A stretch of DNA of 64,000 nucleotides. Origin: Anaerorhabdus sp036637135 (GTDB lineage: Bacteria; Bacillota_I; Bacilli_A; Erysipelotrichales; Erysipelotrichaceae). Below the pieces are notes generated by a model. It was not told the DNA's origin and did not search any database. It saw nothing but the letters and a program-made list of their open reading frames with translations. The translations under genes were made by a program, and so were the position numbers. The stretch is taken from positions 1 through 64,000 of the forward strand of contig NZ_JAVWNC010000002.1 of NCBI RefSeq assembly GCF_036637135.1, given 5' to 3'. Numbering within the stretch: position 1 is the first letter of the stretch; each line of letters opens with the position of its first letter. Below, piece after piece: positions 53,179 through 62,374 of the stretch.

Positions 53179-53856
53179 TTAATCTAAATCAACTAATTTT
53201 CCTTCTTTTAAGAATACTCTATGGTCAGAAAGCTTTGAAACTTCATTACTGTGCGTTACTACAATAACTGTTTTTCCAAATTTTTCTGTCAACATTTTGA
53301 ATATACTGATGATTTCTTGTTCAGTTGCAGTATCCAAGTTTCCCGTAGGTTCATCCGCAAAGATTAAATCAACGTTAGAAGCTAAGGCACGTGCTATCGC
53401 AATACGTTGTTGTTCTCCACCTGATAAATGTGTAACCAAACGTTCTGCTTTTGACTTAACAATTCCGAATTTTTCTAATAGTGCATATCCTATTTCTTTT
53501 TGATTTTTTGGCATTGGATTATCTGTCTCCAACATTGCCACTTCAATATTTTCAATACCTGTTAAATATTGAATTAAATTATATGCTTGAAATACAACAC
53601 CAATTTTATTTCGTCGATATTTATATAATCCAATCTTATCTAAGTCTTCCCCATCAAAACTAATACTTCCACTCTCTTGTTTATCAAGTCCTGCAAGAAT
53701 GCTTAGTAATGTTGTTTTACCTGATCCTGATGGACCAAGAATTGTATAGAACTTTCCTTCTTCAAAATTATAACTTAAGTCTTTTAATATTTCTCTTCGA
53801 TATCCACCATCAATGTAACCATAATTGATATTTTCTATTTTTAGTTTTGTACTCAT
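53179..53856 (-). CDS. ABC transporter ATPase A (LolD/MacB type)
   Basis: The 225-residue ATPase has Walker A GPSGSGKTT (about residues 42-50), signature LSGGEQQRIAIARAL and Walker B LIFADEPTGNLD, with VVTHSNEVSKL. It is nearly identical over long stretches to the ATPase at 55547-56224; differences cluster around residues 62-75 and the C-terminus. It partners the FtsX-like permease encoded just upstream in the operon. This family serves MacB-like transporters, which move peptides or transmit force to envelope proteins. Confidence 0.94.
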   Translation of the reverse strand: MSTKLKIENINYGYIDGGYRREILKDLSYNFEEGKFYTILGPSGSGKTTLLSILAGLDKQESGSISFDGEDLDKIGLYKYRRNKIGVVFQAYNLIQYLTGIENIEVAMLETDNPMPKNQKEIGYALLEKFGIVKSKAERLVTHLSGGEQQRIAIARALASNVDLIFADEPTGNLDTATEQEIISIFKMLTEKFGKTVIVVTHSNEVSKLSDHRVFLKEGKLVDLD

Positions 53857-53865
53857 TTTATCCTC

Positions 53866-55443
53866 CTATGACAACATGATTCTCTTTGGATTTAAACGCA
53901 TGATCATGGCAGAAGGTATGAGTATACTCACAAAGACTACCAAGATACCTAAGCCATATATTTCAAGTATTAATATTGGATTGATTGATACATGATAATT
54001 TTGCAGTAATTCATCTTGACTGATTTCTGTGAAATATGATTGATCTCCAATCCATGAATAGTTTGTATCCGTTTCGATTTCTTCATCTACATTATTTTGT
54101 TGATAGTCCAATACCAAATCGCCAACCTGACCCGCAATCAAGCTTCCACTTGCTACTGCTAGTGTAAATCCCATAAGTCCAATAATTAATAATTCAGTAA
54201 ATAGTTGCAAGACTACTTTTACTTTACTAACACCCAAAGATAAGAGAACTCCTATTTCAAATTCACGTGTTTTTAGTGTTAATGCAGTAACTAATGAAAT
54301 GATTACAATTGCATTTAATGCTACAATCCACACAATAACATTCGCAAAGAAAGATAATGAATCTAATGGTTTCGCAAGTTCATTAAATTCTTTCTCATTA
54401 GAATTGAATTTAATATATGTTTCTTCATTTGATTTATTGTCATCTACAAACGAATGAATATCATTCGCATTCTTAAGTAAGAATGTTGCTTTATTTGTAT
54501 TAAGGTAATCATTTAGTGTTGGTCGATCTTGACCCTCTATCATCGCAGTATTACCAGTTTTTTCAAAGTAATCATATACTTTAGATATTAAGTTATAACT
54601 AAAGTCTGCATGGGCAGTTAGTGGAACTAATATAGCGTTCTTTGGTGACTCATAAGGCGCCATCCAATCAAACTGTTCTGAGTTTGGATCTACATCATTA
54701 ATCGTTGTATAAATACCGATGATTTCAACTTCCATAATGCAATCATCTTCACTTATGCCCATTGTCGTTTTATATTCTTCCAATTGGCTTCCTTGAAACA
54801 TCGTGTATTTTATTGTGTCTCCTACGCGTAATCCATTTTGCTCTGCAAGTTCTTTGGTAATCACTGCTACACGGTTAGAGTTATCAATATCATCTTGTGT
54901 ATACATTCTACCCTCTTGTAGGGTAAATGTATTATCTAAGAATTCAATCATGTTTGGATAAGCATTAGCCATAACCAATAGATTAGATTCTTGATAGACA
55001 TATTCTACTCCCGTAACAGCGTCAATTGAAACGCCACCACTACCGCCTTCATTCTTTTTGTTTTCATTACCTACTGGTACATTCTCAAATCCATTTGAAT
55101 AGGCCACGGCACTAATTAATTGATTAACACCCGCAACACGTTCATCACTCATCATTGTTTTTACTTTTTCATTATCAACACGCGGCATATTTTGACTAAA
55201 TACGTTTCGTTCTTCATCTGATTCCAGTTTTTCCATGTCCTTCCAAAAAGTTTCATAATCCATTTCGTAGGCAACTACTGCACGCATTTTATTACGAGTT
55301 ATTTGCTTTGCATTCTCTGCCGCATTACTAATCCCTAATCCCACTAAAACTAAATTCCCGATCATGAAAAATGTAATACCCAAAATAATTGATTTCGACA
55401 TTTTCCTTTTTACATAGAATAACGCTCTTTTCATATAATTCAT
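53866..55443 (-). CDS. FtsX/MacB-like ABC permease A
   Basis: The 525-residue protein has one N-terminal membrane segment (SIILGITFFMIGNLVLVGLG), a large extracytoplasmic domain of about 300 residues and three C-terminal membrane segments including LTLKTREFEIGVLLSLGVSK, the FtsX-domain coupling motif. It ends with IPSAMIMRLNPKRIML. The ATG at 55443 has AAGGTGG nine bases upstream; a GTG at 55449 is too close to that site. It is a paralogue of the permease at 56234-57799, strongly conserved in the membrane parts and divergent in the external domain. Confidence 0.92.
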   Translation of the reverse strand: MNYMKRALFYVKRKMSKSIILGITFFMIGNLVLVGLGISNAAENAKQITRNKMRAVVAYEMDYETFWKDMEKLESDEERNVFSQNMPRVDNEKVKTMMSDERVAGVNQLISAVAYSNGFENVPVGNENKKNEGGSGGVSIDAVTGVEYVYQESNLLVMANAYPNMIEFLDNTFTLQEGRMYTQDDIDNSNRVAVITKELAEQNGLRVGDTIKYTMFQGSQLEEYKTTMGISEDDCIMEVEIIGIYTTINDVDPNSEQFDWMAPYESPKNAILVPLTAHADFSYNLISKVYDYFEKTGNTAMIEGQDRPTLNDYLNTNKATFLLKNANDIHSFVDDNKSNEETYIKFNSNEKEFNELAKPLDSLSFFANVIVWIVALNAIVIISLVTALTLKTREFEIGVLLSLGVSKVKVVLQLFTELLIIGLMGFTLAVASGSLIAGQVGDLVLDYQQNNVDEEIETDTNYSWIGDQSYFTEISQDELLQNYHVSINPILILEIYGLGILVVFVSILIPSAMIMRLNPKRIMLS

Positions 55444-55524
55444 ATCCACTTACCACCTTATATGAATAGTCTAAATGATAAAACTAAAGAATTTCTTAAC
55501 ATCCGCTTAATTAACACAAAAGAA

Positions 55525-55548
55525 AAGAAGTGACAAATGTCACTTCTT
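55525..55548 (-). terminator. Intrinsic terminator after ABC ATPase B
   Basis: AAGAAGTGACA pairs perfectly with TGTCACTTCTT around a TT loop, followed by TTCTTTT on the minus strand. It overlaps the ATPase B stop codon and separates the two ABC pairs, so pair A needs its own promoter or read-through. Confidence 0.9.
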
Positions 55549-56224
55549 AATCGATATCTTGGAGTTGCCCATCTTGTAAGAATACACGATAGTCAGACAA
55601 TTTAGAAACTTCATTACTATGTGTTACCACGATAACTGTTTTCTTAAATTTCTCTGTTAACATTTTAAAGATACTAATAATTTCTTGTTCTGTTGCACTA
55701 TCTAAGTTTCCTGTAGGTTCATCCGCAAAAATTAAATCTACGTTAGATGCTAATGCACGTGCTATCGCAATACGTTGTTGTTCTCCACCTGATAAGTGTG
55801 TAACTAAACGATCTGCTTTAGATTTTACAATACCAAACTTTTCAAGTAATGCATATCCTATTTCTTTTTGATTCTTAGGTACTTCATTATCTGTTTCTGT
55901 CATTGCTAATTCGATATTTTCAATTCCAGTAAGATATTGAATTAAGTTATACGCTTGGAATACTACTCCAATTTTATTTCTACGATATTTGTATAACCCT
56001 AATTTTTCAAGAGATTCTCCAGCGTAATAAACAGTACCACTTTCTTGTTTATCCAAACCTGCAAGGATACTTAATAATGTTGTTTTTCCTGAACCTGATG
56101 GACCAAGGATTGTATAGAACTTTCCTTCTTCGAAATCATAACTTAAGTCTTTTAAAATTTCACGGCGATATCCACCATCTACATATCCGTAGTTAATATT
56201 TTCTACTTTTAATATTGTTCCCAT
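55547..56224 (-). CDS. ABC transporter ATPase B (LolD/MacB type)
   Basis: The 225-residue ATPase has the same length and motifs as ATPase A (GPSGSGKTT, LSGGEQQRIAIARAL, LIFADEPTGNLD) and differs at only a small fraction of positions by eye. It begins nine bases after permease B with AGGAGG before the ATG. It is the downstream half of the second duplicated pair. The duplication is recent relative to most of the window, or kept similar by gene conversion. Confidence 0.94.
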   Translation of the reverse strand: MGTILKVENINYGYVDGGYRREILKDLSYDFEEGKFYTILGPSGSGKTTLLSILAGLDKQESGTVYYAGESLEKLGLYKYRRNKIGVVFQAYNLIQYLTGIENIELAMTETDNEVPKNQKEIGYALLEKFGIVKSKADRLVTHLSGGEQQRIAIARALASNVDLIFADEPTGNLDSATEQEIISIFKMLTEKFKKTVIVVTHSNEVSKLSDYRVFLQDGQLQDID

Positions 56225-56233
56225 GGTTTCCTC

Positions 56234-57799
56234 CTATGCCAACAAGATTTGTTTTGGATTTAATCTCATAATCATTGCAGATGGAACTAAAATACTAACG
56301 AATACTACTGCAATTCCCATTACATAGATTTGAATAATAATCCAAACACTAATCGTTACATGATATTGACTTAAAATATCATCTTGAGTTACTTCTGTGA
56401 AATAGTTTTGATCTCCAGCCCATTGATATGAGTTGTCTACCGTTATTTCTTCTTCTGTGTTGTTCTTTTGGTAATCAAGTACCATATCTCCAACTTTACC
56501 AGCTATAAGACTTCCCGTACCAACTGCCAGCGTAAATCCTAAGAATGCTACAATTAATAATTCCACAAACATTTGTAAAACTACTTTAACCTTACTTACA
56601 CCAAGTGACAATAGAACACCAATTTCAAACTCACGTGTTTTTAATGTCAATGCTGTTACTAATGAAATTATTACAACTGCATTTAATGTAACAATCCACA
56701 CAATTACATTAGCGAAAAGTGATAATGTATCTAATGGTTTAGCTAGTTTCTTAAATTGTTCATTATTCGCATTTAATTTTGTATATTCAATAAGTTTATC
56801 TGTATTATCCTCTACAAATTGATCAACTTTTAGCGGATCATTTAATAAGAATACTGCTTTGCTTGCTCCCATAAATGAATCTATTGTTGGTGCTTCACCA
56901 CCATAGTTTTCAGCTTGTCCATTAGCTACCGCATTGTTGTACATAGCTAATGACATATCATAATTGAATTGTGCATATGTTGAATGCGGAAGCAAGATAA
57001 AATTCTTTGGCGATTCATATGGTTGCATCCAATCAAATTGTTCAGAGTTTGGATCCACATCATTCTTTGTATTATAGATACCAATAATTTCTAAGTTCAT
57101 ATTGACTTGATCTTCAGTTAAACCATTGTTTTCCATATACATTTTCATATCACTCGGTTGAAAGTTTGAAAGAGTAATTGTGTCTCCAACTTTCAAGCCA
57201 TTTAATTCTGCTAATTCTTTTGTAACAAGAGCAACACGATTTCCATTATCAATATCCTCTTGTGAATACATTCTTCCTTCTAGCACCTCATAAGTACCAT
57301 CTTCTAACTCGATCATATTAGGAAAGATATTTGTTTGAATCATGATATTTGGATTTACATATACGACTTCATTTCCAAATTCATCCCTATATGTACTTGA
57401 CGAATTATTGTTTTTATCTTCGTTACCTACAGGTACATTATCGAATCCATTTGAATACATAATTGTAGCCGTAGAGAAATTAACTGCCTTAACTCTTTCA
57501 TCTTTTGCCATTTCTTCAACTACATCTACTTTAATTGAAGGATAGTTCTTGTATGCTTCATTTATTTCTTCATCTGATTCTAATGTATTGATATATTCAT
57601 AGTATTTGTCATAATCTACTTCATAATTCACTACTGCTCTCATTGATTTTCTAGTTAATGTCTTAGCACTCTCCGCTGCATCGCTAATACCTAACCCAAT
57701 TAATACTAAGTTACCTATCATGAAGAAGGTAATCCCCAATAGAATTGATTTAGACATTTTGCGTGTGACATAACGCCAAGCACGATTCAAAAAGTTCAT
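56234..57799 (-). CDS. FtsX/MacB-like ABC permease B
   Basis: The 521-residue paralogue of permease A has the same topology: N-terminal membrane segment (SILLGITFFMIGNLVLIGLG), about 300 external residues, and three C-terminal segments with LTLKTREFEIGVLLSLGVSK and a final MRLNPKQILLA. The external region shares blocks such as NGFDNVPVGNE, GRMYSQEDIDN and DVDPNSEQFDWM with copy A but differs elsewhere. GAGGA precedes the ATG. The 100-base gap lies only 19 bases upstream, so its link to the PASTA gene is an assembly inference. Confidence 0.92.
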   Translation of the reverse strand: MNFLNRAWRYVTRKMSKSILLGITFFMIGNLVLIGLGISDAAESAKTLTRKSMRAVVNYEVDYDKYYEYINTLESDEEINEAYKNYPSIKVDVVEEMAKDERVKAVNFSTATIMYSNGFDNVPVGNEDKNNNSSSTYRDEFGNEVVYVNPNIMIQTNIFPNMIELEDGTYEVLEGRMYSQEDIDNGNRVALVTKELAELNGLKVGDTITLSNFQPSDMKMYMENNGLTEDQVNMNLEIIGIYNTKNDVDPNSEQFDWMQPYESPKNFILLPHSTYAQFNYDMSLAMYNNAVANGQAENYGGEAPTIDSFMGASKAVFLLNDPLKVDQFVEDNTDKLIEYTKLNANNEQFKKLAKPLDTLSLFANVIVWIVTLNAVVIISLVTALTLKTREFEIGVLLSLGVSKVKVVLQMFVELLIVAFLGFTLAVGTGSLIAGKVGDMVLDYQKNNTEEEITVDNSYQWAGDQNYFTEVTQDDILSQYHVTISVWIIIQIYVMGIAVVFVSILVPSAMIMRLNPKQILLA

Positions 57800-57818
57800 A
57801 TTTTATCCTCTTTCTATT

Positions 57819-57918
57819 NNNNNNNNNNNNNNNNNNNNNNNNNNNNNNNNNNNNNNNNNNNNNNNNNNNNNNNNNNNNNNNNNNNNNNNNNNNNNNNNNN
57901 NNNNNNNNNNNNNNNNNN
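57819..57918. other. Assembly gap of 100 N
   Basis: Exactly 100 N bases interrupt the sequence between permease B and the PASTA gene. The round number suggests a placeholder of unknown true length. The missing DNA includes the end of the PASTA gene and may include more; low-complexity or repeated PASTA coding sequence is a likely cause. Confidence 0.97.
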
Positions 57919-59098
57919 TTCCAGCTGCTGCTGCATTATATCTTTCTTTCTTAATAATTGTAACTTTATTTTCTGGTGTTGCTGCCCAAACCTCTAACAT
58001 TTCTTTTGTATATCCTACAAAATTAGGAATCTTTACAGCTTTTCCTTTTGATACTACAACAGGAAGTTTTCCGCCTTCTTCAAGACTTTCTCCTACTTTG
58101 ATACCTTGAGAAATAATCTTACCTGCTTCAACTGTATCGCTATATGCTTCTGTTTTTTCTACTACAATTTTCTTACTTGTTGCCCATTGTTCAAGTTCTG
58201 CAATCGTTTTTCCTACAAAGTTTTCTACCGCAACTGTTCCTGCAGGTGCTGCACCTTTAGAAATATTAATTGTTAATGTAGATCCTCTTGTGAAACTACT
58301 TTCAGTTCCTGTTTTTAATTCAAAGTTAATTACTTTATCTTTTTCTACAATAGTATTGTATTGAGTATTAATCTTTGTCTTTGATAATTTATTTGTTTCA
58401 ATCCAATCTTTAACTTCTGTATAATTCATATTCATTAAATCAGGGAAGTCAATTGGATCATCAGGATTTGCACCTTTAGATGCTACAAATGTTAATGGTG
58501 TAGTATCTTTGATTTTTGATCCTGCTGTTTTATCTTGAGTTATAATGACATCTTTGTCGAATTCTGTACTAAACTCAGTGTTGACAATGATATTTGATGT
58601 TGGAATATTGTTTTGTTTTGCCCATGCTCCTACATCGTTAATTGTTTGCCCTACAAAATTTGGCATTGGGATTTTTGGTGCAAATACAAAGTACCAAATC
58701 GCTGCACCTGTTAATAATAAAGCTATGATTCCTGCAACTAATAGTTTAGGATCAAGCTTAAATGGTTTCTTTTCAATTTTTTGTAGTTTCTCTTGTTGGA
58801 AACTATCTGGTTCTTTTCCATCGCGTAGAGTAGCTTTTCTAGCTGCTGGAGCTGGAGTTGGGGTTGGTGTCGTTCTTTTTACCGGTTCGCTCGCAACCGT
58901 TTTAGTTGGTTGAGGAGCTGCTTTAGGTGCTGTTTTCTTTGCTTGTTCAAAATCGTAATCTAGATTTTTATAGCTACGTAATTCATCACCTTTTTTATTA
59001 GCTGCTTGATAGATATCAAAATCATCATTTGATACGCCTTTTTTCTCACCCTCAAGTTCTTCTGCAAGTGAACTTAGAAAATCTTTTTTATTCGTCAT
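57919..59098 (-). CDS. PASTA-repeat membrane protein without kinase domain, C-terminus lost in gap
   Basis: The visible 393 residues comprise a cytoplasmic part of about 117 residues with a Pro/Ala/Thr-rich stretch (residues 56-87), one membrane segment (about 118-140, LLVAGIIALLLTGAAIWYF), and four PASTA-like repeats starting near 143, 216, 285 and 352 (PNFVGQTINDV, FPDLMNMNYTEV, VENFVGKTIAEL, IPNFVGYTKEML). PASTA domains usually bind cell-wall precursors and occur in Stk kinases and PBPs; neither catalytic domain is present in the visible part. GAGGG precedes the ATG. The apparent stop after the gap is not trustworthy. Confidence 0.85.
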
Positions 59099-59263
59099 AC
59101 AATGCCCTCACTTCCTTTTCATTTTACATTATTTAGATACTCATTGCCACCCAACTAAGCAAATATTCATAATTTCTTAAGATTTACAAATCCATAATTT
59201 ATAACTTATTAACGAATGCCTTTTTTTCACATCTAAATTTCTATAATTTATATACAAAAAAAA

Positions 59264-59291
59264 GATTAATTTCAGTATTTTGAAATTAACC
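59264..59291 (-). terminator. Intrinsic terminator after the orphan lipoprotein gene
   Basis: An 11-bp stem (GGUUAAUUUCA with UGAAAUUAAUC, one G-U pair) followed by eight U residues lies 24 bases past the lipoprotein stop. The rest of the 59099-59263 gap is AT-rich, with a possible TAAAAT -10 for the PASTA gene about 20 bases before its start. Confidence 0.88.
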
Positions 59292-59315
59292 ATTTTTTAT
59301 ATAGTAAAATTATAT

Positions 59316-60020
59316 TTAGTTTTCGCTATTGCATTTTTCTAAGATTTGTTCAGCAGTAAAGTCACCATCTGGTGTCTGAACTAATACACCTTGATTAGCA
59401 GCTGGTACTAAATGCCATGTTTGAAGATAGAATGCTTCATAAGCTAGACCCGCTAATTCTTTGTTAGAAAGTGATTTGTTTACTTTGATACAGCTATAAG
59501 GTACAGCAACTACTGGAAGTTCAGCATCTATTTTATTAATTAGTTCATAATCTCCAGCAATACCTTTTAGCCAATCGATATGTTCATCAATAACTTTATC
59601 GCCTTTTTCTTGATATACTCCTGCTTCCATAGTACGTGTACTTACTCCATCAGCATTTGTAATGTCAGTGTACTTGTAACTTTTCCATTCATCATTTAAT
59701 TCTGGCCATGCAATCTCTTCTTCTTTGTAGATTGATTCTAATTGTCTTGCAAGTTCAGTATATTGAATTGTAGTAGGTGCAGATTTGTCAAAGAATACAA
59801 CATTTTTGTTACGCGTAATATTTTCTTTTCCTTCGTTGATTTCACTCATAGAATGTTCTGGAGTGTATGACAATGGATAAGTTGCAACTGCTTCTTTTTC
59901 TGTTTCAGCAGTTGGTTCTGCAGACGTGTCCGGTTTTTGTTCGTTTGAAGCCGGTTTACTACAAGCAGTTAAGCTTAATAGCATTGCTAATGAAGCAAGT
60001 AAAATTAATAATTTTTTCAT
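59316..60020 (-). CDS. Putative lipoprotein of unknown function
   Basis: The 234-residue protein has a signal peptide with lipobox LTAC (Cys20) and a Ser/Thr/Pro/Glu-rich linker (residues about 22-45), then a soluble domain I do not recognise, rich in charged residues and Tyr/Trp. The ATG at 60020 has AGGGAGAG upstream; an extended frame to 60068 is rejected. A small perfect hairpin (CTGCAT/ATGCAG, 60043-60058) lies in its leader. It is transcribed away from the LytTR two-component genes, so it may be their target or sensory partner. Confidence 0.75.
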   Translation of the reverse strand: MKKLLILLASLAMLLSLTACSKPASNEQKPDTSAEPTAETEKEAVATYPLSYTPEHSMSEINEGKENITRNKNVVFFDKSAPTTIQYTELARQLESIYKEEEIAWPELNDEWKSYKYTDITNADGVSTRTMEAGVYQEKGDKVIDEHIDWLKGIAGDYELINKIDAELPVVAVPYSCIKVNKSLSNKELAGLAYEAFYLQTWHLVPAANQGVLVQTPDGDFTAEQILEKCNSEN

Positions 60021-60231
60021 TTTTTCTCTCCCTTTTGTGTGACTGCATTTATATGCAGCTTCTACCATTTAAATATCGGCATCATAATAAAGTAGTCTAA
60101 AAATCAATATGTACACGTAGCATTGATTAAACTTAGAACCTTACTATTTATATTTATTGTAATTAAAATAGGAATGAGAAATCATTTACCGCATGAAATG
60201 TCATTATCACTACACCAATGGGTATCTTTGA

Positions 60232-60260
60232 TTGTAAATGATTTCTTCACATGGTATATT
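60232..60260 (+). promoter_or_regulatory. Predicted promoter of the LytTR two-component operon
   Basis: TTGTAA (60232-60237) and TATATT (60255-60260) are exactly 17 bases apart, with TGG before the -10. The start would fall near 60267, about 33 bases before the regulator ATG. The rest of 60021-60231 shows no gene. Confidence 0.6.
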
Positions 60261-60299
60261 ATTAACAAATATCTCATAGAAAAAGGAAGTAAATATACT

Positions 60300-61022
60300 A
60301 TGCGAATTGCTATTTGTGAAGACAACGAAAAAGAACTTGCTCAAATTGAAGCATTGCTTACTCGATATAAAAACGAATTCAAAGTTTCACTTACTTATAC
60401 TACTTTTCATAATGGTATTTCACTGTTAGATTCACTTTCAAAACAAACATTTGATTTGTTATTACTTGATATAGTAATGCCTGGTATATCTGGTATTACT
60501 GTGGCAAAGGAAATCCGCACAAGAGATCAAAATGTGAAAATTATATTCTTAACATCATCATCCGAATTTGCTGTTGAAAGCTACCGTGTTCATGCTACAG
60601 ATTATCTTCTAAAGCCTATTACTAGTGATATTTTATTTCCTGTATTAGATGATTTATACTTAAATCAAAATGAAAATGAACCTGTTTTAACTATCAAATC
60701 TGATGGTAGTTTATTTATTCTTCCTTATTCACAAATCATTTATTTAGAAGTTATGAATCGAAGAGTAAGATTCTATTTAACAAATGGTACAATCCGCGAA
60801 ATTTTTGGATACCTTTCTGACTTCGAAGAAGAATTACTCTCTTGTATTAGTTTTGTAAAAACACATCGTTCATTTATTGTTAATTTTAAACATGTACGTG
60901 AAATATCATCTGATGGTATTAAAACCGACACAGGGAAAATAATCCCTGTATCTCGAAATGCTTATGCACAAACAAAAATAGCATTCGCTAAATACCTATT
61001 TAATGAAAAAGAGGTATTCTAA
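60300..61022 (+). CDS. LytTR-type response regulator (AgrA/VirR-like)
   Basis: The 240-residue protein has a receiver domain with the acidic pocket ICEDNE, phospho-acceptor Asp57 in LLLLDIVMPGISG and Lys in YLLKPI. A C-terminal LytTR DNA-binding domain follows (about 140-238, with YLEVMNRRVRFYL, SFVKTHRSFIVNFKHV). The ATG at 60300 has AAAGGAAG upstream; an in-frame TTG at 60123 would add 59 residues not seen in the family and is rejected. It overlaps its kinase gene by one base. Regulators of this class control virulence, bacteriocins or quorum responses. Confidence 0.93.
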   Translation: MRIAICEDNEKELAQIEALLTRYKNEFKVSLTYTTFHNGISLLDSLSKQTFDLLLLDIVMPGISGITVAKEIRTRDQNVKIIFLTSSSEFAVESYRVHATDYLLKPITSDILFPVLDDLYLNQNENEPVLTIKSDGSLFILPYSQIIYLEVMNRRVRFYLTNGTIREIFGYLSDFEEELLSCISFVKTHRSFIVNFKHVREISSDGIKTDTGKIIPVSRNAYAQTKIAFAKYLFNEKEVF

Positions 61023-62323
61023 TGGAAATAATCTATTTATTCTCATCGGCAATAGTGCTGATTTATTCATGTACTGTTATGGCATTACTATTAGATGTAC
61101 CTATTCGTACTTTATCACCTTCTAATAATATAATATTTTGGGGTGGACTTTCATTTATCACTATAGCTTCAACTTTTATAAGCACCAAAATTAGTATGAG
61201 TGATTTCGCCGCATTATATCCTCTACTTGTACAACTACCTGTATTTATTATCTTCTATATCGTATCAAAACAAGGATATCTACGAGTCTTCTTTGTAATA
61301 TTGACTACAATTTTCTTAGTTTTCCCCATACGTATTTTTACAAAGATTTTTCTTGAATCAGGAATAATAAATAATTTATTTACCATGGGATTATTGGTAT
61401 TTGCTAGTTATGTTTTGTTATCCTTATTCCTTTACTATTTTGTAAAACCAAGTTTTAACTATGCTCTTAAGAATCTTAGTAACGCTAGCATTCTAAAATT
61501 TTGTACGGTTCCTATTCTTTATAACATCGCAGCCTATTATATCGGCGATTACATGACAAATTCAGATACACTTTCTATTCGTATTTTATTTTTTCTTATC
61601 ACTTTAGCTGCTTATTTCTTACTGATGGATATATTCCATAGTTCTATGGAAAAACAAAGACTAGAATATGAAAAAGATATAATTTCATTAGAAATAGAAA
61701 CTGCCAAACAAAATTTGCGTGATATCAAATCATCTCAAGATCAAGCGATTATCTTTCGACACGATATGCGCCATCATTTTTCTTTAATTAGTAGTTATCT
61801 AGATACAAACGAAGTACAAAAAGCATTGAATTATATTAAGGGAGCTCAATCTAATATCGAAGCTATTACTCCTAGTGAGTTTTGTGAGAATGAAACTGTT
61901 AATCTGATTCTATCTTCATTCAAATCACGCGCAGATAAAGCTGGTGTCACTTTATCAATTGATGTTAAATTGCCCAATTATTTACCATTTGATGAAACAT
62001 TACTTTGTACTTTATTCTCTAATATAATTGAAAATGCACTCAATGCATCGAATAATATCGACGAAAGTGATTTAAAAGTAGTTAAAGTACAATCAATGAT
62101 TCGTAGACAACTACTTCTAATTCTAGTAGAAAATGTTTATTCAGGAGAAATAACTTTTGAGAATAATCTACCTCAACAATATCTTGAAAATCATGGTATT
62201 GGAACTCGTAGTATTACATCAATCGTTAATAAGTATCATGGTGATTGTTTCTTTGAAGCCACCGGTGGAACATTCACCACGAGAATTATGCTTCCGATGA
62301 AATCACAAACAAACGTGCAATAA
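61022..62323 (+). CDS. AgrC-like sensor histidine kinase (HPK10/GHKL)
   Basis: The 433-residue protein has about six membrane segments in its first 210 residues, a coiled linker, then a short kinase domain. The H-box is IFRHDMRHHFSLI (His about 247), the N-box IIENALNAS and the G-box HGIGTRSI. Such kinases usually sense peptides. The phosphate would pass to the LytTR regulator encoded one base upstream. No AgrB/AgrD-type peptide gene is visible next to it, so the signal may come from elsewhere or from the lipoprotein or ABC systems nearby. Confidence 0.92.
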   Translation: MEIIYLFSSAIVLIYSCTVMALLLDVPIRTLSPSNNIIFWGGLSFITIASTFISTKISMSDFAALYPLLVQLPVFIIFYIVSKQGYLRVFFVILTTIFLVFPIRIFTKIFLESGIINNLFTMGLLVFASYVLLSLFLYYFVKPSFNYALKNLSNASILKFCTVPILYNIAAYYIGDYMTNSDTLSIRILFFLITLAAYFLLMDIFHSSMEKQRLEYEKDIISLEIETAKQNLRDIKSSQDQAIIFRHDMRHHFSLISSYLDTNEVQKALNYIKGAQSNIEAITPSEFCENETVNLILSSFKSRADKAGVTLSIDVKLPNYLPFDETLLCTLFSNIIENALNASNNIDESDLKVVKVQSMIRRQLLLILVENVYSGEITFENNLPQQYLENHGIGTRSITSIVNKYHGDCFFEATGGTFTTRIMLPMKSQTNVQ

Positions 62324-62341
62324 TCATTTCTAAACAAAACA

Positions 62342-62366
62342 AATGCAGATGTAATTCATCTGCATT
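62342..62366. terminator. Bidirectional terminator between the kinase gene and uvrB
   Basis: AATGCAGATG and CATCTGCATT form a perfect 10-bp stem with a five-base loop. It is followed by CTTTTATTTTATT on the plus strand and has an A-rich flank that gives UUUGUUUUG on the minus strand, so it can serve both converging genes. Confidence 0.88.
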
Positions 62367-62374
62367 CTTTTATT

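Noticed and set aside
54236..56640. Long direct repeat between the two ABC pairs as a recombination hotspot or mobile element
   Set aside because: The similarity is mainly at protein level, with frequent synonymous differences, and no inverted ends or target duplications flank it.
57803..57918. C-terminal tail and stop codon of the PASTA protein
   Set aside because: This reading crosses 100 undefined bases and uses the leader of the next gene, so it has no support.
60123..60299. N-terminal extension of the LytTR regulator by 59 residues from a TTG codon
   Set aside because: The receiver domain begins at the ATG at 60300 with a proper ribosome binding site, and the extension covers the predicted promoter.
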